Of a DNA stretch of 64,000 nt, positions 46,609-57,157 are shown piece after piece. The translations under genes and the position numbers were made by a program. Source of the DNA: Microdochium bolleyi (Eukaryota; Ascomycota; Sordariomycetes; Xylariales; Microdochiaceae); the NCBI GenBank assembly GCA_001566295.1, contig KQ964284.1, forward strand, positions 1-64,000. Direction: 5' to 3'. How positions within the stretch are numbered: the stretch's first letter is position 1; every line of letters begins with the position of its first letter. The notes under the pieces are model-generated. The model made no database searches. It worked only from the letters and a program-made list of their open reading frames with translations, and was not told the DNA's origin.

Positions 46609-47446
46609 GGGGGGATGTTTTCTGCAAATTAGCGTGCAAATCTGCGGCTTCCAGATAGACAAATAGAATGAACATGAAAGATGAGCTTCCAAACTTGGTT
46701 CTGGACACACAAGTTTGATTCCTCGGCGTAGGCGCACGGTTTGTTGGGCAGCGTAGTCTATGGCCGACAGGCGAGTCTGAAAATCTGCGATTCCGACCGC
46801 TCTGGTTAAGCATAGCTTGTGCTCGCCTGTGCAAAGAAGAAATCGATGCTCCTCCATATGAAGTTATCTTAAGGGTAAACCCGGGGCCGCAGAGGGAGAT
46901 CTCAGCCATGGCAACCGCAAACTCGTACGTGATGGCGTGTATGGTCGTTCTGGAAGTGACGCTCGAAAATATGAATTGGCTCATCTTCCCATGCATATAG
47001 GTAGTCTTGTCTCGGTACATCGTCTCATGCTGAAAAGATCGAGAGTGTGTTGAGATTCCTTGGTTTTGATAATCGAAACACCACCAAAAAAAGAAAAAAA
47101 AAAGATGAAAAAAAGAAAAAAGAAATGTTGAGCTATCTGTATTTCGCGTCCTGACGAAGCTGGTTAATTCTATCCGATATCCTTGAATCCTCCGTAGATT
47201 GGACAGATCCTCGAACCGGTTTACAAAACCAGCGAAGAGGTTCCACACGAAGCTCCGAGACCGCTTTGTGTCAGCAAGCGGCCAGAATGTCTAGGGCACT
47301 CAACGCCCAAATCACACAGCTGTGGCACACGAACTTTGTCAATCACCCAGTCAATTGTGCAAGACTATTGGATAAATATTTCTCAATTGACGCTAGTAAT
47401 CTACATATGCCAGAAGAAAGACAATAACATTTCGCACCCCCTGTCA
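46609..47446. other. Convergent intergenic region, 838 bp
   Basis: It lies between the CocE and LigB 3' ends. It contains an A-rich low-complexity tract at 47085-47128. The 218-aa minus-strand frame crossing it is low-complexity and rejected. Confidence 0.45.
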
Positions 47447-48408
47447 TCACGCCGCCGTCGCCAGCGTCTTTGGCCACGAGCCGATGGTGAACTGGCTGTT
47501 GCACATGTTTGTCAGCTCCCAGGTCTCGGCCTTGAGCTCGCCGTAGCTGCCGCTGTCCTCCTCGTCGCCGGCGGCGCCCGCGACGAAAAGGGCAGCCATG
47601 AAGTGGTCGTCGGTACCGTGGGCGTCGCGGTACTGGGGGTGCTTCATGAGGCGGGTCATGGCCCTGCGCAGCTGGGGACCCGAGTTGTTGGCCATGACGT
47701 CCTCGACGGACTGGCGGAACTCGAGGGCCCAGGGCTCCGGGGGCGCCTCCTGGGCGAAGTTGTCCGAGTAGCGCAGCATGGGCAGCCAGCGGTTGCGCCA
47801 GAGGTTGTGGACGGCGCCGCCGGAGCCGATGATGAGATAGCCGTCGCGGCGCAGGGAGCGGACGGCGTCGCCGACGCGGACGTGCAGGTGGGGGTCGAAG
47901 CGGAAGTTCATCGAGATGAGGACGGTGGGCGGGCAGCCGGCCGGGAACATGCGGATGAGGATGAGGTAGGTGTCGTGGATCCACTCAAAGTTTGGGTTCT
48001 CGTTGGCCTCGATGCCGGCATCGCGCAGCAGCTGGATGCAGCGGTGGGCGCCCTCGATGTCCGGGTTGAGCTTGTAGTCCTGGTACTTTGAGGGGTGGAC
48101 GTAGGCGACGGGGGACTTGCCCGGGTTGACGGTGGTGGCGACCTCGACGCCCTCGCCAAGGGCGTCCCAGTGGGCGCCCATCATGACGACGCCCTTGATG
48201 TTGTTGGCGAGGGCGGCGTCGCCGGCCTTTTTCCAGTAGTCGGCGGCGTCCGACTGCTCGCCGAGCATCATGGTGGAGCCATGGGAGAAGAAGTGGACGG
48301 GCGTGAGGGGAGCTGTTGGGGTCAGAGGTGGAGGTCGGTCAGCACTGTTGTTCTGTCATGAATGACCGCCTGCAGAGGCTATCCAAAGTGAGGCCGGAAC
48401 ATACCCAT
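47447..48408 (-). CDS. LigB/DODA-type extradiol ring-cleavage dioxygenase
   Basis: Exons 48405-48408 and 47447-48312 give 289 aa. The first coding exon is only ATGG; splicing restores MAPLTPVHFFSHGSTMM, the expected N-terminus. Metal-ligand histidines are in place: His12 (SHGST), His49 (MGAHWDA), and His in HDTYLILIRMFP and SGGAVHNLW. Plant and fungal DODA proteins of this class (class III extradiol) open catechol-type rings with non-haem iron. It diverges from the dual-finger transcription factor. Together with the hydroxylase fusion it suggests ring hydroxylation followed by ring opening. Confidence 0.88.
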
Positions 48409-48953
48409 GGTGCAGCGTGTGTGATGGTTGCGGCTTGGTGTTGAGGACGCCTGGGCAAAGACGGCCAGCAAGCAGAGTGGATGCGGCCGCAGAGGTTGAA
48501 AAGTCGAGGGCCGTCTGCCCGTGCCAGTGTCGGATGGGACGGGCCCAACCGAAGCAGGTCGGGGAGGTGGACGGAGGCGAGAGGCATGGGCTGGGGATGG
48601 CGTGGCCGGGGGGGCTCGTGTCGGGAAGGTGGAGGAGCAGGTCGTGCCTGCCCGCGGCCCCCCGTCGGCAGGCCCCACCACGGTTATGTCAGCACCTGCA
48701 CCCGCCCAGGTTCTCCGCAACGCGGCCCCCGCCCAGGGTCTGCCCCGGAATGCCCCCGGAATGGCCCCGGCATGCCCCAAGCGCTGCCATCTGCACCTGC
48801 ACGCACAACGCACTGCAGCACTGCCGTCTCCCCTCCACCTCCTCCACTTCCCTCTCTCCTTCCCCCTCGCCTGCGCGCTGCTCTCCTCTCCTCCACCCCG
48901 ACTCCCTCCGCCCATCGCGATCTGGCGATGCTCGCCTGAGCGCCCGGCCCGGC
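48409..48953. other. Divergent LigB/transcription factor region, 545 bp
   Basis: Very GC-rich, with long C/T-rich leader before the factor's ATG. No separate gene was seen. Confidence 0.45.
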
Positions 48954-51900
48954 ATGGACTTGGACCACAGGGCCTCCGACCCGTCCTCTGCGACCCACGA
49001 CACGCCCGCCGCTGCCTCCGCCGCCGCCGCCGCCCCCGGGCCTCTCTTCCAGTGCGGCACCTGCAAGAAGCGCTACAAGCGTGTCGACCACCTCGCCCGT
49101 CACGTCCGCTCCCACACCCAGTCCAAGCCATACCCTTGCCGCATCTGCTCAAAGTCCTTCGGCCGGGCGTAAGTTTCCCTTTCTCGCTCCTTGTCCCATT
49201 CATCTGCCGTCGTCATCTGCCATGACTCGGTTCGGCCTCATTTGTCCCCCTCCCCCGCGTCCACTTGCCCGGGAGCTAACGCTTGGCATCATGGCCCTCC
49301 AGCGACCTCCTCAAGCGCCATGTTGCTGCTCATGACGTCCGCGAAGGCCGCGACAGCCTTGGCCTTGCTGCCCCGGCCCGCCGCTCTTCTGCTGGCCCCG
49401 GCCGTGTCTCAACCGCCTGCAAGACGTGTGCCTCGTGCCATCTCCGCTGCTCGGAGGAGAAGCCCTGCCGCCGCTGCCTCGACCGCGGCCTCGACTGCGT
49501 CTGGTCCAACCCGCCTGGCCACGACGACGAAGGCACCTCCGAAGGCGCCGACGACAGCTTCAGAGAAGACGACGCCCCGCGCTCCCGCACGCCGCCACGC
49601 CCTGCCGACCATAGGGACTTCCCCGCGACCCCAACCCCGAAGATGGAACTGCCCCAGCAGCCCATCATGTCTCATCACAACGGCCACATGAACCCGCCCG
49701 TGGGTCCCAGGCACCCGTCAGACACCACCATCGACAACCTCTCCTGGCAGCAGCGCCTGCCGCCGCTGCCGCCGCCGCCGCCCCAGAACATTCCCCCACC
49801 CGTTCTTTCCCAAGGCATCGAGCAGAGACCTGACATCCACAGTGCTCCCTATCACGACCATCATCCCGCCGAAGCCCCTATGGGCGGCTTCATGAACACG
49901 CCCTACTTTCCCAATGGCTTCTTCGACATGAGCAGTGCCTCTGGCACTTGGACCCCGCTGGGCGCCGGTCCTATGGCCATGGGCACCAGCATGGACCTCG
50001 ACGACATCGACCTGCACTTTCTCAACTCGTACAATACCAATCTCCCGTTCGAGATCGCCAGCGACAGTGGCACCAACCACACCCCGCAGGCCATCCTCGA
50101 CCCGACCCCGGGCAGCAACAGCGTCGAACAGGGTCCCCAATCTAGCAGCAGAATCCCTACCAGTAACGCCTTCCGCAACTCATACTGGAGGTTCCAGCCC
50201 AACGCCCATGACCACGCCAGCGCCGAAGAGCACAACCTGTCCCTGCCTGCCGACAAGGACGGCCAGCCCTCGACGGCCGCCTCCAAGATTGCCCGCTCGC
50301 AGCGCCTCAAGACGAGGCCACTGAGCCTCAATGCGCGCGACAAGATCCTGACCCTCGTCGTCGACAACTGCCGCCCCGAAAACCTGAGCCGGGCGGTCGC
50401 CTCGTTCCCCTCGATCGAGCTGCTGGATGCCCTCATACACTTTTACCTGTCATCCGTCATCGTTCGGGCCGACTCGTTCGTCCACATCTCTTCATTCGAC
50501 CCCAACACCAAGAAGGCGGAGCTGCTCGCCGCCATGGCTTCAGCCGGCGCAGTCCTGACGTCAGATCCCGCCCTCATCAAGCTGGGGTCCGCCATTCAGG
50601 AATGCGTCAGGGGCGCAGTGCCGAAGCACGTGAGTCATACACGAATCCTCGCCTCTTCAATCTCTCAGCTAACAGTGCCATTCCGAACCAGTGGGAGCGA
50701 GACAACTCGACCACACGCGATCTCGAGTTGTCGCAAGCCTGGATGATCAGCCTCGAGACAGCCATTTGGAGTGGCCACAGCCGTAAGGTCGAAATTGCTG
50801 AGAGTTTTATGCAGCCCCTCCTCACAATGCTGCGGCGCAATGCACGCTTCCGCCCTTCAGGCTACACCGAGATCAAGCTCTGGCAGGACGACGAGGGCCA
50901 TACGCTCGATGGCAAGTGGAAGGACTGGGTGGCGCAAGAGTCGTTCAAGCGGCTCGCATTCCGCATGTTCCAGCACGACACTGACTCGTCGCTGGCCCTC
51001 ATGATCAATCCGCTCGTGTCGTATGCCGAAGTCGTCGTCGAGCTGCCCTGCTCCAACGAGATGTGGTCCGCACCCACCAAGGAGCGGTGGAAGGTAATGT
51101 ACCTGGCCAGCCAGCAGCAGCAGCATCATACAGCGCCGACGCCGCCTTCATCGCTGTCCCTCGGCGCTTCGGCTCTCACCCTGTCCGACTACCTGGACAA
51201 TCCAACATTCCACCTGCCTACCGATATCCTGACTGCAAGCTTTGCGTATCTCGGGGTCGTGTGGCGGCTGGCGTGGGAGTATCTTCAGCTCTCGAACGTG
51301 CAGAAACGCGCCAGACAGCCGCAGCGGTGGAATAGCTACCTGCTCTGCTCGCGGCACGAGGAGCTGGTCAAGCTGCTCAACAGGTTTCGGCTCTCCCTTG
51401 ACGACGTGCCGCCATCCATCAGCAACTCGATGTGCATGGTTGCCATGATGCGCGCCGAGCACATTGCGGTGCACATCCACGCGCCGTTTGAGGATATTCT
51501 GCGGTTCGCGGGCATGGAAGGTCCCGAGCAGTCGCGCATCGCGTACGACTCTGTCGTCGAGTGGGTGCGGACCGAGAACGCGCGCAAGGCCGTCTGGCAT
51601 GCCGGGCAGATCCTTCGGTGTGCGAGGACTGCGCATCGGTTGAAGGTGCAAGGTCCGATGGCTGTCGTCGTGTTCCATGCAAGCTTGATCCTGTGGGTGT
51701 ACGGGCTCATGTACGCCGAAACAATGGGCGACGGTAGTGGTGAGGCAGCACGAAGGGCTGCCGCCACTGGGGTAGACAACGCCGGACACGAGCCAAGCAT
51801 GTATGGCACGCCAAGTCTGCAACAGAACCAGATGCAAAGCCCTCCAGGAGAGGACTTGCGACTTCGCTCGCTCGTGCCTGTCGACGATGACGAGAGCGGC

Positions 51901-52212
51901 GCGGTGCAGCGTTTCATCCAATTAGACCGCGGCGCGCCGTCCATACAGAAGAGAGTGTCCGCTGACTCGAACAACACGGGCAGCGACAGCACCGTCGCCA
52001 CGCCGCACCCGCAGAGCATCGGATTAGCACAGACCCAGCATGTCTCGCTGTTCGAGCCGGATCGCGTCATGGACGCCATCATCGACATCCTGTCGCAGAA
52101 CCACCCGCCCAAGTCGCGACCGCCGCTCGTAGAGAACCTCGTGCAGGTCCTCACCGAACTGGCGCGATCGGCGCCGCCGTTAGCAGCGCGGTCGGAGCAG
52201 TCAAAGAATTAA
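48954..52212 (+). CDS. Dual C2H2 + Zn2Cys6 transcription factor with MHR domain
   Basis: Exons 48954-49168, 49303-50629 and 50692-52212 give 1020 aa. Two C2H2 fingers: C34/C37/H50/H54 and C62/C65/H78/H82; the second is split by intron 1. They are followed directly by a Zn2Cys6 cluster (C111, C114, C121, C127, C130, C137; ACKTCASCHLRC then CRRCLDRGLDC). A long disordered linker with a Pro run leads to the fungal_trans domain (about 440-800). This double-fingered layout is a known fungal subclass. It is divergent from the LigB gene and is a strong candidate regulator of the aromatic half of the block. Confidence 0.92.
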
Positions 52213-52598
52213 GCATCAAGTAGGTGGCTGAAGGGCTTCAACTCTCCACGCCACACACACTCTGGTCCTCGATAAGGGAGGGATGGGCGTTGGATTAGCT
52301 CTTTTCCTTTTGCTTTTTGGATATCCACTCGGTGTCACGATTATGTTTATGCATTCATCTTGAAGCGATATTCCCTGCTTTGGATTTCTTGTAATAGCTT
52401 CTACGCTGTACTATGTGTATATCATGACAAAAAAGCAATGCAACCCCGACTGATTTCCACCTTACATCCGACTGTCGAGTAGAAAGACGTCCTTCTTTCT
52501 CGAGCCGTGATAGTAACTCCTCCGTCCCCATCGCACGTCTCTATTCCGTTTACTCTACAATGCGCCCAATCCCTTCCCCGACCAGCCCTCCTCCCGAC
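52213..52598. other. Convergent intergenic region, 386 bp
   Basis: 3' flanks of the transcription factor and the ALDH-like gene. Nothing is recognised. Confidence 0.4.
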
Positions 52599-54215
52599 TC
52601 ACAGCAGCCTCGTCCGCACCGCCCGGACCGCGACCCAGCCCAGGTACCCCGTGCAGCTGAGCACGACGCTCAGCAGGAGCACGCCGCCCGTGACGATGCC
52701 CTGCTCGAAGAAGCCCAGCGCGAGCCTGTTCTTGAGCCGCTTGACGGCGGGCAGCGCCTTGGGGTCCAGCACCACGGCCGTGGAGTGCGGGTTCGCCATT
52801 ATCGCGGCGACAGTCCTCGTCAGGGGGCTAGTGGTGATGAACTGCGGCTTGGGCAGGGAGAAGAGGGAGGTTGTGTAAGGGGAGGTGGTGGCGGAGCTGG
52901 TGGTGGTAGTGGTGGTGGAGAGGTTGAGGGCGTGCCCGGCCGGGGCGACGGGCATGAAGAGGATCTGCGGGGGAAGCTGGTTGACGAAGATGATGTGCGC
53001 ATCGACGAACTGCCCAATGTACTTGGCTGCGTCGGGCTTGGTGAAGATATATGCTGCTGCGAGGGTGCCGTGTCTGTGGGCGAGCAAAGCTTTTGTTAGC
53101 ACTGTTTCCTCAGGCATGGAGGTTGCGAAAGCAAGCAGGACCGCAAGAAAAAAAAAGACAACATACCTCGGCGCAGTATCGATCGCGTCGTCCATGCTCG
53201 TCACCGAGTGCAGCACGAGGCACGGCTCGGCAATCTTGCTCTTCAGCAAAGCCGAGTCGCGCCCGCTCACGTCGACGACGGTGGCGGCCGGGTTGGAGGA
53301 GATTATCGTCGCGGACCCTTCTTCGACGGCCTTGGCCGCGACGCTGCTCGACTTGCTGCTGCTACTTGACTTCTTGCTGCTGCTCTTCCTGGTCGCGGCG
53401 GAGGAAGAAGTGCCGGGGGTGACGGCGTCGGCCATGAACCGGGCCGAGCTGGCGGACAGGGCGATGATGAGGTCCCGCTTCACCCACTCGTTGACGAGCA
53501 CGAGGTCCGGCGCGTAGGGGCTGCGGCCGCCGAGGCTGAACCGCGCCGCGACGAGGGCGTCGGCGGCGGCTTGGATGTCGGCGTCGCGCTCGACAATGGC
53601 AACTGTCCGGAGGGACGAGTCCGAAGACAGGGTCGGTATGGGGGACGCAGGGGAGGAGGAGCCGCCGCTGTTCTGGACGACCCGGAGATGGCGGTGGCCC
53701 AGGTCCTCGGCATCCAGCTCGGGTACCACGGCGAAGATGTCCTTGTCCAGCGCGGCGCGGACGAGGTCGAACACGGCTGTGGGCGTCTGCAGGAGCGAGT
53801 TGCCCTTGACCTTGACCACGACCACGTTGCCCTCGGCGATGGCGGGCGCGAGGGCGGCGATGAGACCATAGAAGAAGGCGTGCGGCGCGACGTCTTCGAT
53901 GACGACGACGCCATAAGGCTGCCGGCCGGCAGCAAAGTCCTGGCCGCGCGCGACGGCGTACTCGTCCTTGAGGGCCTGCTCGGGGGCCACGGCGGTGGCC
54001 GTCTCGGCGAGCAGGCGCAGGGCGAGGCGGACCTCGAGGCGGATGTCGACGGGCCGTGAGTCCGGGCTGTCGGCGCTCAGGACGGCCTCGATCTGGGTGG
54101 CCGCCTTGGACAGGGCGTCGTGCAGGTTCTTGAGCTGCGTCTGACGGTAGATCGGGTTCACCAGGCGCCCGTCGACGGCGGCCGCCCGGATCTTGCTCAG
54201 CTGTGGGCTGGGCAT
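52599..54215 (-). CDS. ALDH-superfamily pseudoenzyme with C-terminal membrane anchor
   Basis: Exons 53167-54215 and 52599-53073 (93-bp intron) give 507 aa. The overall frame of class 3-type aldehyde dehydrogenases is visible: YGVVVIEDVAPHAFFYGLIA, VVVKVKGNSLLQTPTAVFDL, APDLVLVNEWVK, INQxPP-like VNQLPPQILFMPVAP. The catalytic Cys region reads LGGRSPYAPD (228-237), so Cys is absent, and no ELGG glutamate motif is seen. A Ser/Lys-rich insert (about 285-310) follows. A hydrophobic helix (GGVLLLSVVLSCTGYLGWV) near the end would anchor it in a membrane. It may be a regulator or scaffold rather than an oxidising enzyme. Confidence 0.8.
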   Translation of the reverse strand: MPSPQLSKIRAAAVDGRLVNPIYRQTQLKNLHDALSKAATQIEAVLSADSPDSRPVDIRLEVRLALRLLAETATAVAPEQALKDEYAVARGQDFAAGRQPYGVVVIEDVAPHAFFYGLIAALAPAIAEGNVVVVKVKGNSLLQTPTAVFDLVRAALDKDIFAVVPELDAEDLGHRHLRVVQNSGGSSSPASPIPTLSSDSSLRTVAIVERDADIQAAADALVAARFSLGGRSPYAPDLVLVNEWVKRDLIIALSASSARFMADAVTPGTSSSAATRKSSSKKSSSSSKSSSVAAKAVEEGSATIISSNPAATVVDVSGRDSALLKSKIAEPCLVLHSVTSMDDAIDTAPRYVVFFFLAVLLAFATSMPEETVLTKALLAHRHGTLAAAYIFTKPDAAKYIGQFVDAHIIFVNQLPPQILFMPVAPAGHALNLSTTTTTTSSATTSPYTTSLFSLPKPQFITTSPLTRTVAAIMANPHSTAVVLDPKALPAVKRLKNRLALGFFEQGIVTGGVLLLSVVLSCTGYLGWVAVRAVRTRLL

Positions 54216-55121
54216 GGCGGTGTGGTTGTGCTGTGATGTGATGTAGTATGGCGTTGCTAGCAGTTGTCCAACAACAACGACGGTATGACTCAAGAGCAGC
54301 TGGAGAGCAAGCGGCAGGGATTGGATCAAAAAGGAAAATGTCTGACGGTGGGAGACCTTGGCGGTGTTGAGATCAGGAACAAGAGATGGGGTTTGCTACA
54401 AGACAGAGTCAAGGTCGGACGTCGGCGCCCAGCGGTGGAAAATGCGGCCGAGAGGCGCGAGGATAACTTGGGGTCCAGCCGGCTGGCGGGACGCACAGGT
54501 CCACAATCACAGGACAATGGGCAGATAACGTAGAGAGTTTGACACCTCGGATCAGTCGTCGTGAGTGTGGAGGAGGGGCCCGGCTGGGGAGTACTCAAGC
54601 ATCGAACAAGCTCGCTCTCGACGCGCTCGGAGCGCGAACTTGGAGACGGGAGGGAACTTTTGAAAGTTTGGGGTCCAGCGGGGTCCAGAGCCCGAGGAAG
54701 AGGCGGCGGGAGGGCGGAGGCCGGCATAGCAAGCTCAGGGGCCACGGGGGGAGAGGGGCGCGGCTCCTCCACATCCCGATCCTTAACGTGGCCAGGTTAC
54801 GATGTTATGGAGTAGCAAATCATGGGGAAGTCTCCGGTCCACACGCTTCCGAGACTTCCCCAGACCCTGGTTTGATTCTCGGTTCGGGTCGCCCGGGCGC
54901 TTCTCGTTTCTTCCCATCCCGGCCCTGCCGTTCTCCTCTCTTGACGTGGACACATTCTGCGCTCGAGACAGCAGACAGCATACGACAGACAGTGGAGAGA
55001 CACGGCAGACGGCATCATTACAGCAAGCAGAACCCCATCGCGACGACAACGACAACAACAGCAACAAGACCTCTGCACGACGCACATCCGTAGGCGCAGA
55101 AAGCCAAGTACACCACCCGCC
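54216..55121. other. Divergent intergenic region, 906 bp
   Basis: It lies between the ALDH-like gene and the 130-aa gene. The right end is A/C-rich leader (CAACAACAG-like repeats). No gene was recognised. Confidence 0.4.
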
Positions 55122-55589
55122 ATGTCGTCCACAACCACCGTCACCGAGACCCGCACAGCCAAGACGGTCCTCGACGACTACGCTCTCCGCCACACGGGCA
55201 GCAGCAGCAACGACGTCGTCAGCATAAACTCGTCCGCCTCGTCATCATCAGCGGCATCAGCGGCAGGCGACAACAACACAACAGCAGCCGCGCCGCCCGT
55301 GCCCTGGGACACCACCCACCGCCGGGTGCCTCCCTACAGACCCCTCAACTACGCCCGCGACCTGTCCGAGGTCCGCGTCTACCAGAACGGCATCGAGCAG
55401 ACATTCATCGGCACCATGTTCACGGGCTTGTTTATAAATGCTGTAAGTGTTGATTCAGCGAGCGTCGCGTTTTCGCTAGAAAGTAGCAATAGCGAGCAAG
55501 ACTAACACGCGAGACAGACCACGGCCCACGTGGCGCGCATGGCATTTGGCGACAAGTTCCGCAACGCACCTGTCGGCGGCGAGATGTGA
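55122..55589 (+). CDS. Unrecognised 130-aa protein
   Basis: Exons 55122-55442 and 55518-55589 (75-bp intron, GTAAGT...CAG) give 130 aa. Residues 1-65 are Ser/Thr/Ala-rich and look disordered. The second half (YRPLNYARDLSEVRVYQNG, then FIGTMFTGLFINATTAHVAR) has a short hydrophobic stretch that could be a single membrane helix or an amphipathic segment. I do not recognise the family. The clean intron and A/C-rich leader support a real gene. It is divergent from the ALDH-like gene. Confidence 0.6.
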
Positions 55590-55944
55590 GGATCGGATAT
55601 GCCTTGCAGGCTTCCAGGAAGACCGGTTTTTAGGCGTTCATCTGTACATACTGGCCATGTTTCGCGCGCATCATCTTGCTATACAATGTTACAAATCCTC
55701 CACGCCTGCCGTGCAGACATGCGGTTATGGTGTCCCTGTGATTCCGCTCTCGTGACACGCCACAAAAGGATGAGCTATGCCGAAGACCGACAGGTGGCAC
55801 ACAGCCTGCAGCTTCTCGCTCGTTGCCACGCCCTGTCATGCTATCCAGACAGCTTCCGCAGCTCACGCCAGCACATAATCACGTGCAGTGGTGCGTCACA
55901 GTGCACTTGGTCACTCTTCCCAAGGTCTCATTCAATCTAGCTGT
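55590..55944. other. Convergent intergenic region, 355 bp
   Basis: Nothing coding was seen. Confidence 0.4.
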
Positions 55945-56496
55945 CTAGTGAGAGTCCGCCACGCCAACCATGGTCCCGAGCTCCTCCTTGATCTCCTTGC
56001 CCGCGACCGCAAAGGGCTCGCAGGGCTGCAGGATGTACAGCATCCGCGCCCACTCGGTCTGACTCATGTTGCGCCACGCGTGCATCGTCGCGCGCTGCAC
56101 GCAGATGTCGCCGCGCTTCATGGGCCGCGTCTCGCCGGAGTCCAGTACCAGCTCTACCTCACCCTCGAGCACAACGCCATAGTCGAGGCTGACGGTCTTG
56201 TGCATCGGGGAGAGGGCCCCGGGGGGCATGTCGACATACCGCAGCACGGTGCCACCGCTGACGACGAGCCCGGGCGGCTTGCTCAGGAAGTCCTGGTAGA
56301 CATTGAGGTCCGCGTTGTCGCCGAGCTTGGAGGGAAAGGTGTTGGTCACGTAGCACTGCGCGAACGCGGCATCGCCCGGCGCGAGCTCGTAAAAGGGCGC
56401 CTCAGCAGGCAGCGAGGTGTCGACCACGGCCTTGCCGTCGTCATTGGTCGTCGTGATGTACCGCTTTGGGTGCGGCAGCTTCTGCTGGAGCGCCAT
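55945..56496 (-). CDS. Single-domain cupin
   Basis: A single exon of 183 aa. It has one cupin fold with motif 1 degenerate (HKTVSLDYGVVLEGEVELVLD) and motif 2 GDICVQRATMHAWRN. One strong His (TMHAWRN) and one near motif 1 (MHKT) are present, together with Glu in the VLEGEVE strand, so a metal site is plausible but incomplete compared with gentisate dioxygenases. Fungal relatives are annotated simply as cupin-domain proteins and often sit in metabolic clusters. It is divergent from the fumarylacetoacetase gene, which suggests they share a pathway step. Confidence 0.85.
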   Translation of the reverse strand: MALQQKLPHPKRYITTTNDDGKAVVDTSLPAEAPFYELAPGDAAFAQCYVTNTFPSKLGDNADLNVYQDFLSKPPGLVVSGGTVLRYVDMPPGALSPMHKTVSLDYGVVLEGEVELVLDSGETRPMKRGDICVQRATMHAWRNMSQTEWARMLYILQPCEPFAVAGKEIKEELGTMVGVADSH

Positions 56497-57157
56497 GACT
56501 TTGGTTTTGGTTGTGTAGGTGTAGGTGTGGGTGTGTAGAGGTGTGTAGGCTCTTGAGTACGGTACAGGACGAGTTCTGGACGGGCAGATGGTAGCTTATC
56601 CCGACAATGCAGATGACTGAGGGCAAGAAAGAGAACTCGAGCAAGGTACGAGCAATCACGACAAGAATGAGAGGGCCGACTTTGTCCCTCCATCCCCTCT
56701 CTCTTTCGCAGGAACCCCTGCGTCACCGGGCATGACGGGATGTTCGTGGAGGGGGCGCCCGCCGGCGGTCCAGTTAACCCCGACTCCCGAGCAGTTCGGG
56801 ATGTGGGCTTGCGGCCCACTTGCCCACGTGGAGAGAGCTCCGTGGAGGGAGAAATGCCCAAAGGTCCCTGAACCCCCTCCACAACTTTCCCCAACCCGAC
56901 CCGGGTCGGCGCTGAATTCGCCCGTGAGCCGATGGCGGAGAGTCGGGCTTGTCCATCCCACTCTGATGTAAGACGTGGGGGAGTGCTTGTCGTGTAATGC
57001 TAACCACATATTCTGTATTGATTTTGCTGTGCTTGTGTTGACGCAGTCTCCTGAAGACCATCCCGCACAACCCCTATCGTCCTGTCTCACAAGGAGCCTT
57101 TGTCTGTTTGTAATTCCTCATTCCCGGCCTCGGCGGACAGAAAACAACAACAGCACA
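56497..57157. other. Divergent cupin/fumarylacetoacetase promoter region, 661 bp
   Basis: The cupin side has a GTGTAGGTGTAG-type low-complexity leader (56513-56550). The other side has an A/C-rich leader. No gene. Confidence 0.5.

Noticed and set aside
46592..47248. 218-aa minus-strand frame with a Phe-rich stretch
   Set aside because: The Phe run comes from an A-rich tract and the frame overlaps 3' flanks of two convergent genes.
47343..47984. 213-aa minus-strand frame rich in Pro, His and Arg
   Set aside because: It is an out-of-frame reading of the LigB gene with repetitive composition.
47336..48091. 251-aa plus-strand open frame
   Set aside because: It is antisense to the LigB dioxygenase, which has firm motifs; the frame is open because of high G/C in the third position of the real gene.
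51148..52154. Overlapping minus-strand frames of 257 and 272 aa
   Set aside because: They are antisense shadows of the dual-finger transcription factor, with no motif of their own.
54840..54900. tRNA-like B-box (GGTTCGGGTC)
   Set aside because: No matching A-box or cloverleaf could be formed around it on either strand.
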